A program made the position numbers and the translations under genes. This document shows, one piece after another, positions 9,786 through 21,884 of a stretch of 64,000 bases of DNA. The stretch comes from Corythucha ciliata (taxonomy: Eukaryota > Arthropoda > Insecta > Hemiptera > Tingidae). How positions within the stretch are numbered: position 1 is the stretch's first letter; each line of letters begins with the position of its first letter. The notes beneath the pieces were generated by a model. That model ran no database searches and was not told where the DNA came from. It saw only the letters and a list, made by a program, of their open reading frames with translations. The DNA lies in assembly GCA_038030265.1 (NCBI GenBank), contig CM075939.1:40963253-41027252 (forward strand), read 5' to 3'.

Positions 9786-12700
9786 CCAAATTGACAGTCT
9801 CCTAATGAAATTGACAATTTCCTCATAAAACATACAATTTCCTAATAAAATACACAATATCCTCACAAAATTGACAATTTCCTTATAAATTGACAATTTC
9901 CTCATAAAATTAACGATCTCTTATAAAATGGACAATTTGCTAAAAAATAGATAACTTTCTTATAGCATTGACGATTTCTTATAAAAATTGACAAATTTCT
10001 CATAAAATAGACAATCTTCCCCATAATATAGATTTTTTCCTCATAAAATTGACAATTTCCTCATAAAATAGAGAATTTCCGACAAAATTAATTATTTCCT
10101 CGTAAAACTGACAATTTCCTCATAAAATATACAATTCACGCATGAAATGTATAACTTTCTCTTAAAATTGACGATTTCATATAAAATTGACCATTTCCTA
10201 ATTAAATGGACAATTTACCCATAAAATTTATTATTTCCTCGTAAAATCGACAATTCCCTCATAAAATATTCAATTTACTCCTAAAATTGACTATTTCCTC
10301 ATAAAAAGGACAATTTACTCATAAAATAGATAACTTAAAATTAAAGATTTCTTCATGAAATAGATAATTTCCCAATGAAATTGATTATTTCAACGTGAAA
10401 TTGACTATTTCCTCATAAAATATACAATTTACTCATAAAATAGACAATTTCCTCATAAAATAGATAATTTCTTATACAATTGACCATTTCTTATACAATT
10501 TAAAATTTCCTCGTAAAATGGACAATAACCCCATAAAATCGATCATGTCCTCATAAAATAGACAATTTCCTCATAAAATATACAATTACTCATAAAAATG
10601 ACAATTGACGGTTTCTTATACAATTGACGATTTCCTCATAAAGTGGAAAATTTTCCTATAAAATTGATTATTTATTCATTGACAATTTCCTAATAAAATG
10701 TACAATTTCGTAACAAAAATTAACAATTTCTTCATAAAATTGACAATTTCCTCATGAAAGGGATAATTTCCTGTAAAATTGATCATGTCCTCATAAAATT
10801 GACAATTTCCTCATAAAATATACAATTTACTCATAAAAATGACAATTGACGGTTTCTTATACTCATTGACAATTTCCTATAAAATGGATTATTCCATGTA
10901 AAATTGATCGTTTCCTCATAAAATTGATCGTTTTCTCATGAAATTGACAATTTCCTCATAAAATTGACGATTTCATATAAAATTGACCAATTTCCTAATT
11001 AAATGGACAATTTACCCATAAAATTTATTATTTCCTCGTAAAATCGACAATTCCCTCATAAAAATATTCCATAAAAAGGACAATTTACTCATAAAATTGA
11101 TAACTTAAAATTAAAGATTTCTTCATGAAATAGATAATTTCCCAATGAAATTGATTATTTCAACGTGAAATTGACTATTCCTCATAAATATACAATTTAA
11201 TCATAAAATTGACAATCTTCTTATAAAATAGATAATTTCTTATACAATTGACCATTTCTTATACAATTTAAAATTTCCTCGTAAATTGGACAATAACCCC
11301 ATAAATCGATCATGTCCTCATAAAATAGACAATTTCCTCATAAAATATACAATCTACTCATAAAATGACAATTGACGGTTTCTTATACAATTGACGATTT
11401 CCTCATAAAGTGGAAAATTTTCCTATAAAATTGATTATTTATTCATTTGACAATTTCCTAATAAAATGTACAATTTGCTAACAAAAATTAACAATTTCTT
11501 CATAAAATTGACAATTCCTCATGAAAAGGGATAATTTCCCTGAAAAATTGATCATGTCCTCATAAAATTGACAATTTCCTCATAAAATATACAATTTACT
11601 CATAAAAATGACATTGACGGTTTTCTTATACAATTGACAATTTCCTCATAAAATGGATTATACCCTGTAAATTGATCGCTTCCTCATAAAATTGATCGTT
11701 TCCTCATGCAATTGACAATTTCCTCAAATTGACGATTTCTTGTACAATTGACAATTTTCTCATAAAAATATACAATTTCGTTACAAAAAATGGACAATTT
11801 CTTCATAAAATTGACAATTTCCTCATAAAATCGATAATTTCCCTGTAAAATTGATAATTCCTCATAAAATTGACATTTCCTCATAAAATATACAATTTCC
11901 TCATAAAGATGACAATTTACTCATGAAATTGACGATTTTATACAATTGATAATTTCCTCAAAATGTGGAAAATTCCCCATAAAATTGGTTATTTCTTCAT
12001 TGACAATTTCCTCATAAAATGTACAATTTCGTAACAAAAATTAACAATTTCTTCATATTGACAATTTCCTCACAAAAGGGATAATTTCCCTGTAAAATTG
12101 ATCATTTCCTCATAAAATTGAATTTCCTCATAAAACATACGATTTACTCATAAAAATGACAATTTCCCCATGAAATTGACGATTTCTTATACAATTGACA
12201 ATTTCTTCATATAGTGGACAATTTCCCCATAAAATTGATTATTTCTTCATTGACAATTTCCTCATGAAGGATATACAATTTCGTTACAAAAATTGACAAT
12301 ATCTTCATAAAATTGACAATTTCCGCGTAAATTGACAATAATCATCGAAAGGGCAATTGCCCTTCGAGGGCCCATCGAGTAATGGGGTTAAATTAATTAA
12401 TAAATTAAACAAGTAAAATAATTAAATTAATACGTTTCATGACTAACTAAAAACTATTGAGGATAAGTTACAATTTCCTCTTGAAATTGACAATTTGCAC
12501 GTAAATTGACAATTTCGGTTTCAAATTGACATTTTTTAATTATTAAATTGACGATGCGCTAGTAAAAATGTGAATTTGCTAATAAAAATGACAGTTTCCT
12601 CGTGAACTGACAATTTCCTCATAAAATATAAAATTCACGCATGAAATGTATAACTTTCTCTTAAAATTGACGATTTCATATAAAATTGACCATTTCCTAA

Positions 12701-14705
12701 TTAAATGGACAATTTACCCATAAAATTTATTATTTCCTCGTAAAATCGACAATTCCTCATAAAATATTCAATTTACTCCTAAAATTGACAATTTCCTCAT
12801 AAAAAGGACAATTTACTCATAAAATAGATAACTTAAAATTAAAGATTTCTTCATGAAATAGATAATTTCCAATGAAATTGATTATTTCAACGTGAATTGA
12901 CTATTTCCTCATAAAATATACAATTTAATCATAAAATTGACAATCTTCTTATAAAATAGATAATTTCTTATACAATTGACCATTTCTTATACAATTTAAA
13001 ATTTCCTCGTAAAATGGACAATAACCCCATAAAATCGATCATGTCCTCATAAAATAGACAATTTCCTCATAAAATATACAATTACTCATAAAAATGACAA
13101 TTGACGGTTTCTTATACAATTGACGATTTCCTCATAAAGTGGAAAATTTTCCTATAAAATTGATTATTTATTCATTGACAATTTCCTAATAAAATGTACA
13201 ATTTCGTAACAAAAATTAACAATTTCTTCATAAAATTGACAATTTCCTCATGAAAGGGATAATTTCCCTGTAAAATTGATCATGTCCTCATAAAATTGAC
13301 AATTTCCTCATAAAATATACAATTTACTCATAAAAATGACAATTGACGGTTTCTTATACAATTGACAATTTCCTCATAAAATGGATTATACCATGTAAAA
13401 TTGATCGCTTCCTCATAAAATTGATCGTTTCCTCTGAAATTGACAATTTCCTCAAAATGACGATTTCTTGTACAATTGACATTTTTCTCATAAAAAATAT
13501 ACAACTTCGTTACAAAAATTGACAATTTCTTCATAAAATTGACAATTTCCTCATAAAATCGATAATTTCCCTGTAAAATTGATAATTTCCCCATAAAATT
13601 GACAATTTCTTCATAAAATATACAATTTCCTCATAAAAATGACAATTTACTCATGAAATTGGGGATTTTTACAATTGATAATTTCCTCAAAATGTGGAAA
13701 TTTCCCCATAAAATTGGTTATTTCTTCATTGACAATTTCCTCCTACAAATCTTACAACTTTCGTAACAAAATTAAAACTTCTTCAGAAATTGACAATTTC
13801 CTCATAAAATGGATAATATCCCAGTAAAATTGATCACTTCCTCATGAAATTGATTTCTCATAAAACCTACGATTTACTCCTAAAAATGACAACTTTCCCC
13901 CATGAAATTGACGATTTCTTATACCAATGATAATTTCTCATAAAGCGGACAATTTCCCCATAAAATTGATTATTTCTCTCATTGACAATTTCCTCATGAA
14001 GGCTATACCAATTTCGTACAAAAATTGACAATATCTTCATAAAATTGACAATTTCCGCGTAAAATTGACAATAATCATCGAAAGGGCAATTGCCCTTCGA
14101 GGGCCCATCGAGTCATGGGGTTAAATTAATTAATAAATTAAACAAGTAAAATAATTAAATTAATACGTTTCATGGACTAAACTTAAAACTATTGAGGATA
14201 AGTTACAATTTCCTCTTGAAATTGACAATTTGCACGTTAAATTGACAATTTCGGTTTCAAATTGACATTTTTTAATTATTAAATTGACGATGCGCTAGTA
14301 AAAATGTGAATTTGCTAATAAAAATGACAGTTTTCTCGTGAAACTGACGATTTCGTCCTAAAATTAACAATTCCAAGAAAATTTACGATTTCCTCTTGAT
14401 TGCAATTTCAATTCGAACTAACAATTTCTTTACAAAAATTGAAAATTCATTGGAAAAGGGCAATTTTCCCATTATATTGACAATTCCTCATACAATACGT
14501 CATTTTCTTCATAAAATTGACTATTTCCTTATCAAACTGACGATGTACGTACTCATCAAATTGACACCTTTTAGACAGGAAATTTGCTCATAAATCAACC
14601 ATTGTGCTCATAAGCTTATAATGTCTTATAAAATTGAAAGTTTTCTCATAAACAGACTATTTTCGTGAAACCCGACGATTTTTTTCATAGAATGGACAAA
14701 TTGTG
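9786..14705 (+). repeat. R20 satellite array with higher-order duplications (copy A)
   Basis: About 4.9 kb of a 20-bp unit, attgacaatttcctcataaa, with variants such as gattatttcctc and tacaatttactc. The marker caatgaaattgattatttc occurs at 10373, 11143 and 12870, giving internal tandem duplications of about 770 and 1727 bp. The second marker, atcatcgaaagggcaattgc, occurs at about 12341 and 14074. Copy B has each marker once (28086 and about 29328). Short ORFs rich in Asn, Phe and Glu read through the array are artefacts of the period. Confidence 0.95.
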
Positions 14706-14788
14706 AGTTTTAGCACTCTCCCGTTAAATCCTCCGGAAACTTATTTCCAAATTTCAACCACTCAGATGTTTCGTAACCAAGCAACGAC

Positions 14789-15755
14789 TTTTTTTTTTCA
14801 TTTTTTAGATATCTTTATTAATAGGTATCTGTATTATAACAACTGAGCCTGAGCCCATCAAGTTAATTTACTTATATACAATTTACAACATTATTGGAGT
14901 TCATGGCCAGTGGCCTTCCTCCTACGAGCAAGCACGCACCTCACTGTCACTCCCGCGACACTTCTGTAGCTGTCTGACGACGTCACCGTTGTCCAGGAGG
15001 CGAAGTGCTTCCAGGTTCATATGCTCCCGAAGACGGTGTTGGTGTTTGAGCGCATGCTGCTCAATTACTTCTTTTACGGTTTCCACCTTGAGGTCTCGGT
15101 GGAGGTCATCATTGCGAACATACCAGGGGGCATTGACAATGCTCCTCAGTACCTTGTTCTGGAATGTTTGTATGACCTTAATATTGGTCTTTTTTTGTAC
15201 AACCCCAGAGCTGAATTCCATACGTCCATACTGGCTTCAGCACTTGTCTATATATTAGCAATTGGATGGAGAGCTCAGAGTGCCTACCAAGTAACCAAAA
15301 CAGTCTTCTAAACTTCAGTTTTAGTTCTTCATTTTTCTTCTTAACGTGCTCTTTCCATTTAAGCTTAGTGTCGAGTGTCATACCCAGGTATTTAGCGGTG
15401 TTTACTATGGGTACCTGTTGTCCGTTGATAATTATTGGTATATTGATTATTTTCTTGTTTGTGAAGTAGATGTGTGAGGACTTGAGTTCGTTCAGTTTTA
15501 GTCGCCATTTTTTGGCCCATTGACATACATTATTTACTGTGAGCTGTAGTTGTGATGTTGCTTCTTCAACAGACTCTGCAACCGCCAGTAGGGCTGTGTC
15601 GTCTGCAAACGTTGCAATTGTTGTGTACCCACTGCTAGGGACGTCGTTCGTATAGAGGAGATGCAGCAGCGGCCCAAGTACACTTCCTTGGGGAACACCA
15701 GCATTTATTACCCTCTTTAATGATGAATACGCTCCTTCGTGCTTCACCCTGAAGT
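14789..15755 (-). mobile_element. 3' part of a Jockey-like LINE, cut off at a chimeric junction (copy A)
   Basis: This is the same insertion as at 30027 in copy B: poly(T) on the plus strand begins right after agcaacgac (14780-14788), with tttatt (AATAAA on the minus strand) at 14814-14819. It encodes the RT C-terminal half including FADD. One extra T in the run near 15190 relative to copy B breaks the frame. Similarity to copy B ends at 15755, where the reading frame continues into a different RT fragment. Confidence 0.9.
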
Positions 15756-15990
15756 ATTTGCCGTAATTTACCTGGAGTCGACGGGTCTGGCAGTAGGTCG
15801 CGACGATGGAGTCCACGCGGCGGAACTCTTGGCGGAACGTGTGGTGATCCCTAGCCGAGATGATGATGGCCAAATCGTCCACAAAGGCGGTAGCCGCCAG
15901 GCCCTTGGTCTCCAGCTCGCGCAGGAGTGGTGCAAATCCAAGGGCCCAGAGGAGGCACGATGGTACTGTGCCCTGGGGGCACCCGACCAC
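15756..15990 (-). pseudogene. Fragment of a second, different LINE reverse transcriptase
   Basis: Minus-strand translation contains GCPQGTVPSCLLWAL and then AFVDDLAIIISA, the RT boxes around the catalytic Asp pair, so it is a non-LTR RT fragment of about 78 residues. It is not the Jockey-like element next door, since the corresponding residues there are GVPQGSVLGP and FADD. The I/R1-like superfamily is a guess. It is truncated on its upstream side by a microsatellite and on its downstream side by in-frame fusion to the Jockey-like RT, so the joined frame 15178-15990 holds two RT active-site boxes (residues 36-39 and 128-131). Confidence 0.75.
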
Positions 15991-16412
15991 ACCCTAACCA
16001 CACCCTAACCACACGGGGTGGTGGTGTTGGTGGTAGTGGTGGTGGTGGAGGCAGTGTTTGCAGTGGTGGTGGTAGTGCTGGGGTGGTGGTGGTGACGGTG
16101 GTGGTGGTGGTGGTGATGGTGGTGGTGGTGGTGGTGGTAGTGCTGATGGTGGTGTGGTGGTGGTGGCAGTGGTGGAGGTTGTAGTGGTGGTAGTGGGGAA
16201 GGTGGTTGCAGTGGTCATGGAGGTGATATTGGTAGTGCTGGTGGTGGAGATAGTGATGGTGGTGGTGGTGGTGGTGGAGATGGTGGAGGTGGTGGTGGTA
16301 GTCGTGGCGGCAGTGGTGGAGGTGGTGGCGGTGGTGGTGTCAATGGTGGTGTGGTTGCAGCGGTGGTGGTGGTGGTGGTGGTTGTTGTGGTGGAGGTGGT
16401 GGCGGTCTTAAT
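15991..16412. repeat. (GGT)n-type microsatellite
   Basis: About 400 bp of impure ggt/gtg trinucleotide repeat, preceded by three copies of ccctaaccaca-like sequence. The long Val/Gly- or Pro/Thr-rich open frames on both strands are products of the repeat and not genes. Confidence 0.9.
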
Positions 16413-16566
16413 GGGCTCGTGTCCCAAAAACTCGATGATGCTTGTATGTGTTTGGTGTTTTCTTAGACGTGAAGAAGGCATTCGATTCCGTTAATCATGA
16501 ATTATTATGTATGAAGCTTTATAACTATGGTATACGTGGTGTTCCTCTCAAACTGATCAGTTCGTT
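16413..16566 (+). pseudogene. Fragment of a third LINE reverse transcriptase
   Basis: Plus-strand translation gives FLDVKKAFDSVNHELL followed by KLYNYGIRGVPLKLISSFL, the RT box with the first catalytic Asp and its neighbour. This is typical of Jockey/CR1-like LINEs. A preceding KLDDACM stretch is in another frame, so there is a frameshift near 16450-16460. It stops where a MITE-like sequence begins at 16567. It is on the opposite strand from the two RT fragments to its left. Confidence 0.75.
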
Positions 16567-16752
16567 CCTAAAGCCCCGTTCACACGAGGCGATAAACAGA
16601 GCAATCTGTCGCATGCGATATTGCCTACCACCGTCTTCGTCTCGTCAGAACACTCCAGGTTGAAAGCAATCCATTGCATACCATCTATTGTAGGCAATTT
16701 CTCGAGCAATGAACGGGGCAATCTTTATAACCCCACACAAGCAATTTTACTC
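16567..16752. mobile_element. MITE-like element running into the assembly gap
   Basis: Begins agccccgttcacacgaggcg and contains gcaatgaacggggc about 150 bp later, so an inverted ccccgttca motif brackets the segment. It breaks the LINE RT frame at 16567, as an insertion would. The right side is lost in the N run. Confidence 0.4.
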
Positions 16753-17252
16753 NNNNNNNNNNNNNNNNNNNNNNNNNNNNNNNNNNNNNNNNNNNNNNNN
16801 NNNNNNNNNNNNNNNNNNNNNNNNNNNNNNNNNNNNNNNNNNNNNNNNNNNNNNNNNNNNNNNNNNNNNNNNNNNNNNNNNNNNNNNNNNNNNNNNNNNN
16901 NNNNNNNNNNNNNNNNNNNNNNNNNNNNNNNNNNNNNNNNNNNNNNNNNNNNNNNNNNNNNNNNNNNNNNNNNNNNNNNNNNNNNNNNNNNNNNNNNNNN
17001 NNNNNNNNNNNNNNNNNNNNNNNNNNNNNNNNNNNNNNNNNNNNNNNNNNNNNNNNNNNNNNNNNNNNNNNNNNNNNNNNNNNNNNNNNNNNNNNNNNNN
17101 NNNNNNNNNNNNNNNNNNNNNNNNNNNNNNNNNNNNNNNNNNNNNNNNNNNNNNNNNNNNNNNNNNNNNNNNNNNNNNNNNNNNNNNNNNNNNNNNNNNN
17201 NNNNNNNNNNNNNNNNNNNNNNNNNNNNNNNNNNNNNNNNNNNNNNNNNNNN
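16753..17252. other. Assembly gap of exactly 500 N
   Basis: Unknown bases. The round length suggests a fixed-size scaffolding gap rather than an estimated one. Open frames spanning it are meaningless. It lies between copies A and B and so bears on whether they are truly adjacent in the genome. Confidence 0.99.
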
Positions 17253-18624
17253 AAATTGCCAAAGGGACGGTGGAATACCATATTCTTAATTGTGACAGTT
17301 ATGAGGCCGAAGGGTTAAATTTCACCCATCCCCCTCCATGCCAAAAAGTTGCCAATGGTTTAGGCGGTCGCTACTCGTGTAAAACTGGCTGTTCTTTAAT
17401 TTCCAAAACGAAATTTGTTCATTATTGATATGGGAGTTTCTCCAACTTGAGAATATCCAAACTTGAGAAGCGTTATTGCTGCGTTGATCGATGACAGGGG
17501 GGGGGGGTAAAGAGCTTAATGAAGAGGAGAAGGGAGCGAGTTTTTAAGAATGGGAGAGATGAAAATTCACTCTCTTCAAGTCTCAACCCTCCTCCACCCT
17601 CCCCCCCCCCCACGGTCGCTACTACAACTACCCATATACGTACGCCGGCGGTGAGAGACCCAAGAGACCGCAGGGGAAGAGACAAGAGTGAGAGAGAGAA
17701 CGAGGAGCTCTCCTCTTCACGAGACGAGCGCGCAAAGACACCAGTTTTTCAGACGTGGTCGCGCGGCATCGCGGATTGCTCACATATCGTCGAGTTGAGT
17801 AAGGGTCGCGATCGAGTGAACATCGTGACTACCAGCCACCCCCTTCCTCTTTACAAAAAAAATTCTCGATTTTTGTACTTTTTCGTTCGCGATTATTTTT
17901 GCGGTTTCGCCGGTTTTTAAAATATTATTTATTCAAATGAACGGTTAAAATAAGAATGTCTTCAAAATAAATGTGACGTCAAAAGCGGGGGAAAATAGTG
18001 AGTTCTATAATTTTATATATATATTTAAATTTATTATACTGCGCCGCTAACAGCGTTTAAAATAATTTAACTGTCTTCCACACATCACCGGTGGGTTGGG
18101 GGCCGGAGTGTTCGACAGCCTTCCTTCCGATGCTGCCCGATTTTAAGTGTTTGTTTGACGTGACAAGATGCATTTGCCACGTAAATGGAATACCGGTGGT
18201 GCCTGTTCAGAAAACGTTGTTGGTGAGCGAGGGGGTTGGGGGGTGTCGATTTTGGAATAAATGTATAAATATCCCCCGCCTCACGAGATTTTAGAATGAC
18301 TTTCTCACTCGATATGAGTACTTCTCTACAGTACTCGGCTCTTCACTATCTGTGTGCTCTAAAAGAGTTTTTTTTAAATTTATGGTATTAAGTCAATAAT
18401 TTACACACGTGTGTTTCGGTGCCATTCACCTTTTGTAGCAAGAAGGGTGTAGAGAGGGAGATACGCCAGTCATATACTCAATATTTCGACGACGTATTTA
18501 TAGTGAATTTTCTCGAGTTTTTCCAGAAAAAGGACTTTGGCTAGAAGTATAGTACTGATAGGTGGGGTGGTGGAAGAGGGAGGCAGAGTGTAAGAAACTG
18601 ACCGAGATCGCACGCTGTGCTCTT
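17253..18624. other. Non-repeat DNA between gap and copy B, possible promoter or 5' exon region
   Basis: No protein is recognised. About 17640-17830 is unusually rich in CpG and GA (gagacaagagtgagagagag, then cgagacgagcgcgcaaag and a gtcgcgcggcatcgcgg stretch), followed by AT-rich DNA. This looks like a GAGA-rich, CpG-rich promoter or untranslated exon, but there is no decisive core motif. A 133-codon frame (17519-17920) crosses it without recognisable domains. The equivalent region of copy A, if any, would lie left of the window. Confidence 0.35.
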
Positions 18625-19359
18625 AAGTATCCTGCTCCCCCTCCCACTATTCCCATACGACTCTTATTCCGTAAAACGTTGTGTTGCTTTAAAAGGCACC
18701 AATCCCGACCGTTCGAAGTACAAAAGGAAAAACAGGGGGCTGAGGTTGATGCGGCGGGGTTGTATTTCCTCTTTTATAATAACGTAAAGAAAAGCAAATT
18801 AAAAAAAAAAAAATGTGGAGAGCCCCGAGAAAAAAAAAGTGGCTGGAAGTACTTTTTTCCTCCTGATAAGATTTATTACTCAAAATGTTAATATTGTAAA
18901 CGCTGTCTCGATTCCTTCGTAAATTTGTAACAGGTGAGCAAGAGAAGCCCCCCCTCCTCTTCCAAGTTTTATGTGGAGAAAGGGGTTCCGTTTCGACGTA
19001 AGGGAAGAGACACACAAAAAAAGTTAAAGGACGTCGGCGTGCTGAGCAGGGTAAGGGGTCGAAGAAATACGAAATCGTTTCCCATTCACCACCTCCGTTT
19101 CTCGAGAAAACTTATAAACAACTAAGATTTAGCGTTGCTCCTATACGTCTCTTTATATCGTCGTAAACGAGACTTGAAAAGCGTGGGCTGGAAGGTGGTG
19201 ATTTCAAAAGGGGGAAGAGGATTGTATGTCACGAACAAATTGACATTTTATACTAGAACCAACCCCCTTCGCATCCACTCCAATTTCAATTTCAATTGAA
19301 GCGGGGATCAAAGTGCTAAATTAAGGTCTTTCAATATTAGGCCACGCAACAATAATCCG
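18625..19359. other. Non-repeat leader of copy B
   Basis: Same sequence as 1-735. A 109-codon frame starting at 18562 enters it from the left, but it has no recognisable domain and is low in complexity (Lys runs). Confidence 0.6.
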
Positions 19360-21340
19360 TAAAATTGGATTCTTGGACTGTGAGCGAAATCTGAGAAAAA
19401 TAATTTGTCAGTGAGTCAGTCGCGTGAAAATGATTTTTCTGGCGAGAAAAATCGGCAAAATTGGTTGCCGAACTTGGCAAGACCACAAAATTTGGTTTTC
19501 AGTGAGCCAGACCCGTGAAAAATTAGCCGCGAATTAGCGTAATTCTCTATTTTAGCCGTGAATGAGCGTCTGAATGTCTCAATTTTATGCCACGAAATGG
19601 CCCATTTCCGTAATTTTATAGCTACGAATTTAAGATTTGTTTTTTGTTTTCTCACTTTTAGCCATGAATTACAGTTTTTTCTCAAATATTAGTCACTAAT
19701 TAGCAATTTTGTTCATTTTTAGTCAGCACCTTTTTCAACCACGAAGTTGCCTTTTAGAAGACGAGAACTGTGTTTCTTTTATTTTAGCCGCGAATTAGCG
19801 CGTTTTCTACATTACTTTTATCCGTGAATTAGCGATTTTTTTCATTTTAAGCCGAGAATTAGCGTAATTTTTTATTTTAGCCGTGAATTAGCGATTTGTC
19901 TCAGTTTTATACCGCCAATTGGCCCGTTTCCTTAATTTTAGCCGTGAATTTGCGTTTTTTTCTTCACATTTAGCCATGATTGTAGTTGCCTTAATCCGAA
20001 GCCGCGAATGAGCGCTTTTTCTACGCTTCTCTACGCGTCACACCACAAATTAGCTCATTTCCTCAATTTTAGCCTCGAATTAGCAATTTTGTTCAATTTT
20101 AGTTAGCCATGAGTTAGCACTTTTTTCAGCGACAAAGCTGCCTTTAAAAGGCGAGAACTGTTTTTTTTATTTCTTCAATTTTAGCCGCGAATTATCGCTT
20201 TTTCACAATTCTGTAAATTGACTTTTTATTCGTAAATTAGAGTTTTTTTTTATTTTAAAGCCAAGAATTAGTGCTTTTATCAATTTTAGTCACCAAGTTG
20301 CCTTAATATAAAGTCACGAGTTGAAGTTTTCTCAATTTTAACCGCGAATAAGCGCTTTTTCTCCATTTCACCCGTAAATTAGCAATTTTCCTCAATTTTT
20401 GCCGTAAATTAGCGCTTTTTCTCAAATTTAGACAGCTATTGAGCCCATTTACTTAATTTTAGCCGTGAACTAGTGATTTTGTGTAACTTTTACCATGAAT
20501 CAGCGCAATTATGGTGGATTGAGCAACTGTGGTGGCCTTATGACGACTCGAAATGGGGTTTTTTCCATTTCAGTCGTGAATTAGCGGCTTTTCCACACTT
20601 ATCCGTTAATTGGCATTTTATCTCAGTTTTATCCTTGAATTATCGATATCTCTTAATTTAAGCCGTGCATTAGCAATTTCTCGAAATGTTAGCCACGAAT
20701 TACTGTCTTTCTCAATTTTAGCCGCGAATTAGCGTTTTTGTTCGCTTTTAGCGATGATTCAGCGCTTTTACAGTGATTTTAGCCACGAAGCTGCCTTTAG
20801 AAGACACTGATTGGGGGGTTTCTCAATTTTAGCCGTAAATTAGAGCTTTCTCTTCGATTGTTTCCACGAATTTGCTTGTTTTCTCAATTTGAGCTGTGAG
20901 TTATCGTTTTAACTGTAATTGCTCCAAAATTAGCGTTTTTTATGCCGTGAGTCAGCACATTTTCTCACTTCTATCAGCGAATTAGCGATATTCCTCAATT
21001 TTTGTAGCCAACTTTATTGGCGTTGTTCTTTATTTCAGAGGCGATTTCTTCACTTTTAGCAATGAATTAGCACTTTTTCTTCAATTTAGCCGTGGAATTT
21101 GCCTAAGAACAGCAAATTAGGCGTTTTTTTGTTTTCACCCGTAAATTGGCTTCTACGCTGCTCAATTATGGTAGGTATTTATTCTCAATAGTATTCGTGA
21201 GTTAAGGCTTTTCTTTTTAAGGCAAATTAGCGATTTCTCTGAATTTTTCATAATTTTAGTCTTGATTCAGGCATTTTTCTCAATTTTCGCCCGGCATTGG
21301 CGTTTTTCTCAATTTTATCTAATTTTTAAAAATTTTCAGC
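19360..21340 (+). repeat. R30 array, forward (copy B)
   Basis: Unit-by-unit match to 736-2710, including the same diverged units. The array has therefore not been turned over between the copies, unlike the neighbouring R20 array. Confidence 0.9.
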
Positions 21341-21559
21341 CTCGTATTTAGCGTTTTTTCTTAATTTTAGCCGTGATTTTGGCCCAAGGTCTGCACCCTA
21401 GGTTTGTTTTTCTAAATTTTACACGTAAAATGACCTCCATACACCGCGAAATCGTTATTTTCTTCACTTTTGGTGTGGAAGCTCAATCGGAAACAACAAA
21501 CAATTCGAACCTTTTCGCTGTTTATGCCCCGAATATTAGCGTCTCAAGGTCCTTAAAAG

Positions 21560-21884
21560 GCTAAAATTGAGATGGCGCAACTAACGTGCTGTTCGTGGTG
21601 CAAGCACCCGGCTAAGTACCCGGAGTCCGAGATGACTTCATATTCGTGATACACATCCTCAGAAAGGTTGAAAAAAGTGGTTTTCGGCATGCCGTCGGTC
21701 TGCCGCTTTTTTTTTTTTTTTTCGATGAACTGCATGAAAATGAAAACCTGGCCATTTCTTGGTAAGAGAAGTACAAATCTGGCCTTTGATTCTCATACAC
21801 GAAGTTGTCTTAACCATGAGAAAATACCACGGTTTTTTGGAGCAACTTATGACTAACATTGAGGAACGGTAGGTACTAATTCAC
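21560..21884. other. Unique core between opposed R30 arrays (copy B)
   Basis: Matches 2880-3225. The T run at 21707-21722 is 16 long against 22 in copy A. Confidence 0.6.

Larger units (their letters stand above)
1..15755 (+). repeat. Copy A of a large near-identical duplicated segment
   Basis: The first bases of the window recur at 18625, and the two segments then run in parallel with only scattered differences. They share unique DNA, the same repeat arrays in the same order, and a LINE insertion with the same flanking agcaacgac. Similarity stops abruptly inside the LINE, after the shared ctgaagt at 15755 (copy B 30998). Copy A is about 3.4 kb longer, mostly through a longer R20 array and three insertions. 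The left end of the homology is not visible because it reaches base 1. It could be a real tandem duplication or an alternative haplotype left in the assembly. Confidence 0.95.

Noticed and set aside
11684..13594. Asn/Phe/Glu-rich short frames in the R20 array
   Set aside because: They follow the 20-bp repeat (three units make 60 bp, a whole number of codons), giving periodic peptides without selection.
9786..14705. CRISPR-like regular direct repeats
   Set aside because: The 20-bp units are contiguous and degenerate, with no unique spacers, no cas genes and clear eukaryotic context. It is a satellite.
15991..16018. Telomere-like ccctaacc repeats
   Set aside because: Only three degenerate copies with intervening bases. 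They grade into the microsatellite and are not a telomere.
15927..16481. Long Val/Gly- and Pro/Thr-rich open frames on both strands
   Set aside because: They are readings of a ggt/gtg microsatellite in several frames, with no domain or start context.
16621..17428. Open frames of about 170-240 codons across 16753-17252
   Set aside because: They consist mostly of unknown bases in the assembly gap.
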